A DNA stretch of 14,724 nucleotides from Fimenecus sp052298855 (lineage in GTDB: Bacteria > Bacillota > Clostridia > Oscillospirales > Acutalibacteraceae): NCBI GenBank assembly GCA_052298855.1, contig DAVZXP010000014.1, forward strand, positions 1-14,724, written 5' to 3'. Below are positions 13,500 through 14,724 of the stretch, in pieces. The first letter of the stretch is position 1. Each line of letters starts with the position of its first letter. The notes beneath the pieces are model-generated. The model saw only the letters and a list, made by a program, of their open reading frames with translations. It was not told the DNA's origin and did no database searches. The position numbers and the translations under genes were made by a program.

Positions 13500-14618
13500 A
13501 TGCTTCAATTTGAAGAATTAAGATTAAGACTTTTAGGACACGAGGACGCTCTCAAGGACCTTGCAGATGCACTCGGTCTTGAAAAAATGAAAAAAGAGAT
13601 AGAGGAGCTTGACGCTAAAACCGCAGAAAACGGATTTTGGGATGATATTAAAGGCTCACAGGTTGTTTTGAAACGCCAAAGCTCTCTTAAAAATAAGGTA
13701 AACGCTTACGAAAAATTAAAGCAGGATTATGATGACGCTCTTGTTATGATTGAGCTTGCTAACGAGGAAGAGGACGAAAGCCTTGTTGGAGAGTGTGAAG
13801 AGAGTGTTCAGAAAATCGAAAATGACCTTGAATCAATGACTCTTTCTACACTTCTAAGCGGCGAATATGACTCTAAAAACGCAATTCTTACATTCCACGC
13901 AGGTTCGGGCGGAACAGAGGCTCAGGATTGGGCTCAAATGCTTTTCCGTATGTACTGCCGTTGGGGCGAAAGACACGGCTACAAGGTTACAACGCTTGAT
14001 TATCTTGACGGCGAAGAAGCAGGTCTTAAATCAGCAAGTATTCTTATTGAGGGCGAAAACGCCTACGGTTATATGAAGAGCGAGACGGGCGTCCACAGAC
14101 TTGTTCGTGTCTCTCCGTTTGACTCTGAGGGCAGACGTCACACTTCCTTTGCTTCTATTGAGGTTATGCCTGAAATTGACGACACTATTGAAGTTGATAT
14201 TGCTCCCGAGGATATTAAAATGGACGTTTACCGTTCTTCGGGCGCAGGCGGACAGAAAGTTAACAAGACATCTTCTGCGGTTCGTCTTACTCATATTCCG
14301 ACAGGCATAGTTGTTGCGTGTCAGGTTGAAAGAAGCCAGCACCAGAACCGTGAGGTTGCAATGACAATGCTCAAGTCAAAGCTCATTGAAATAAAAGAAC
14401 GTGAGCACCTTGATAAGATTTCCGATATTAAGGGCGAGCAAAAGGAAATCGGTTGGGGAAGTCAGATTAGGTCATACGTATTTATGCCCTATCAGCTTGT
14501 TAAAGACAACAGAACAAACTTTGAAATGGGTAACATTGCAAATGTAATGGACGGAGATATTGACGGCTTTATCAACGCTTACTTAAAGCAGGAATCGCAG
14601 AAAAATCTTCAAAAATAA
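13500..14618 (+). CDS. prfB: peptide chain release factor 2
   Basis: A 372-residue class I release factor that reads UGA and UAA in the ribosomal A site and triggers peptide release. The order is typical: N-terminal helical domain (1-110), the S-P-F anticodon-like motif that reads the stop codon (205-207), and the catalytic S-S-G-A-G-G-Q loop with Gly250-Gly251-Gln252. RF1 would carry P-x-T instead of S-P-F, so this is RF2. The length is normal for the family. The frame is continuous from the ATG: the usual in-frame UGA at about codon 26, which serves autoregulation by +1 frameshifting, is absent, and L27 is CTT followed directly by GAA. AAAGG lies 7 bases before the ATG. It is a single gene with its own promoter and terminator. 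Confidence 0.97.
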   Translation: MLQFEELRLRLLGHEDALKDLADALGLEKMKKEIEELDAKTAENGFWDDIKGSQVVLKRQSSLKNKVNAYEKLKQDYDDALVMIELANEEEDESLVGECEESVQKIENDLESMTLSTLLSGEYDSKNAILTFHAGSGGTEAQDWAQMLFRMYCRWGERHGYKVTTLDYLDGEEAGLKSASILIEGENAYGYMKSETGVHRLVRVSPFDSEGRRHTSFASIEVMPEIDDTIEVDIAPEDIKMDVYRSSGAGGQKVNKTSSAVRLTHIPTGIVVACQVERSQHQNREVAMTMLKSKLIEIKEREHLDKISDIKGEQKEIGWGSQIRSYVFMPYQLVKDNRTNFEMGNIANVMDGDIDGFINAYLKQESQKNLQK

Positions 14619-14633
14619 AATACAAGCATAAAA

Positions 14634-14675
14634 AATCCGTGAGTGAGAGCTTTCTCATTCACGGATTAGTTTTGT
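14634..14675 (+). terminator. rho-independent terminator of prfB
   Basis: A 15-bp stem (14634-14648 with 14653-14667, one G-U pair) with a GCTT loop, followed by AGTTTTGT. It begins 15 bases after the stop codon. The T run is short but the stem is long. Confidence 0.85.
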
Positions 14676-14682
14676 CTAGCAA

Positions 14683-14711
14683 TTGATGAAAACCCCCGGT
14701 TCTACCGGGGG
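14683..14711. other. GC-rich hairpin after TTGAT, possible IS200/IS605-type left end
   Basis: A perfect 8-bp stem CCCCCGGT / ACCGGGGG (14693-14700, 14704-14711) with a 3-base loop lies 5 bases after TTGAT (14683-14687). IS200/IS605 elements have subterminal hairpins and insert 3' of a short motif, which is TTGAT for ISDra2. The window ends 13 bases later, so no transposase can be seen. It could instead be a terminator for a minus-strand gene beyond the window (a TTTT tail follows on that strand). Confidence 0.35.
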
Positions 14712-14724
14712 AAAAGGAACGCTT

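Noticed and set aside
1..14724. CRISPR array, rRNA genes, transposase or integrase genes, second copy of the tRNA-Pro 3' end
   Set aside because: I looked for regularly spaced repeats, rRNA signatures, recombinase genes and a distal attachment repeat and found none in this window.

Overview
The window looks like a chromosomal segment from a low- to mid-GC Gram-positive anaerobe of the class Clostridia, probably an Oscillospiraceae/Ruminococcaceae-type gut bacterium. The reasons are near-consensus sigma-A promoters, strong AGGAGG-type ribosome binding sites, a very large secreted DNRLRE/YD-repeat protein, a membrane-embedded M28-type peptidase and a release factor 2 of Firmicute type. The genus cannot be fixed from the sequence alone.

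Layout. (1) Positions 1-6520, minus strand: a 2164-residue secreted RHS/YD-repeat protein with a signal peptide, a DNRLRE-like region, two carbohydrate-binding-like modules, a nine-cysteine insert, YD repeats, a canonical RHS core end and a separate AT-rich C-terminal tip. The tip has a His...Asn-Cys-Thr-Thr arrangement suggestive of a permuted papain-fold toxin. An ATG 16 bases past its stop, at the window edge, may begin the immunity gene. (2) Positions 6521-9363, minus strand: a candidate two-gene defence operon. A 467-residue AAA15/OLD-type ATPase is followed 2 bases later by a 235-residue TOPRIM-like protein whose ribosome binding site is the last two codons of the ATPase. The operon has its own promoter and terminator. 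A two-helix small membrane protein lies just downstream, and a near-perfect promoter reads against its 3' end. (3) Positions 9389-10506: short, partly broken ORFs, then about 360 bases without genes holding a terminator, five copies of a TTGCnGTAAA repeat and nested inverted repeats. These abut the 3' end of tRNA-Pro(CGG), so this looks like the edge of an integrated island or its scar. (4) Positions 10507-14675: ordinary chromosomal genes: tRNA-Pro, an M28-like membrane peptidase, an 80-residue unknown protein, an alpha/beta hydrolase and prfB, each with a recognisable promoter and most with a clear terminator. The last 40 bases hold a GC-rich hairpin after TTGAT that may be the left end of an IS200/IS605-type element.

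How it fits together. The tRNA-Pro 3' end appears to divide conserved housekeeping sequence (higher coordinates) from accessory sequence (lower coordinates). The accessory side carries two conflict modules: an ATPase/TOPRIM pair resembling split OLD-like systems such as PARIS, and a polymorphic RHS toxin. The most promising candidate for an undescribed system is the ATPase-TOPRIM pair with the adjacent small membrane protein and its possible antisense RNA.
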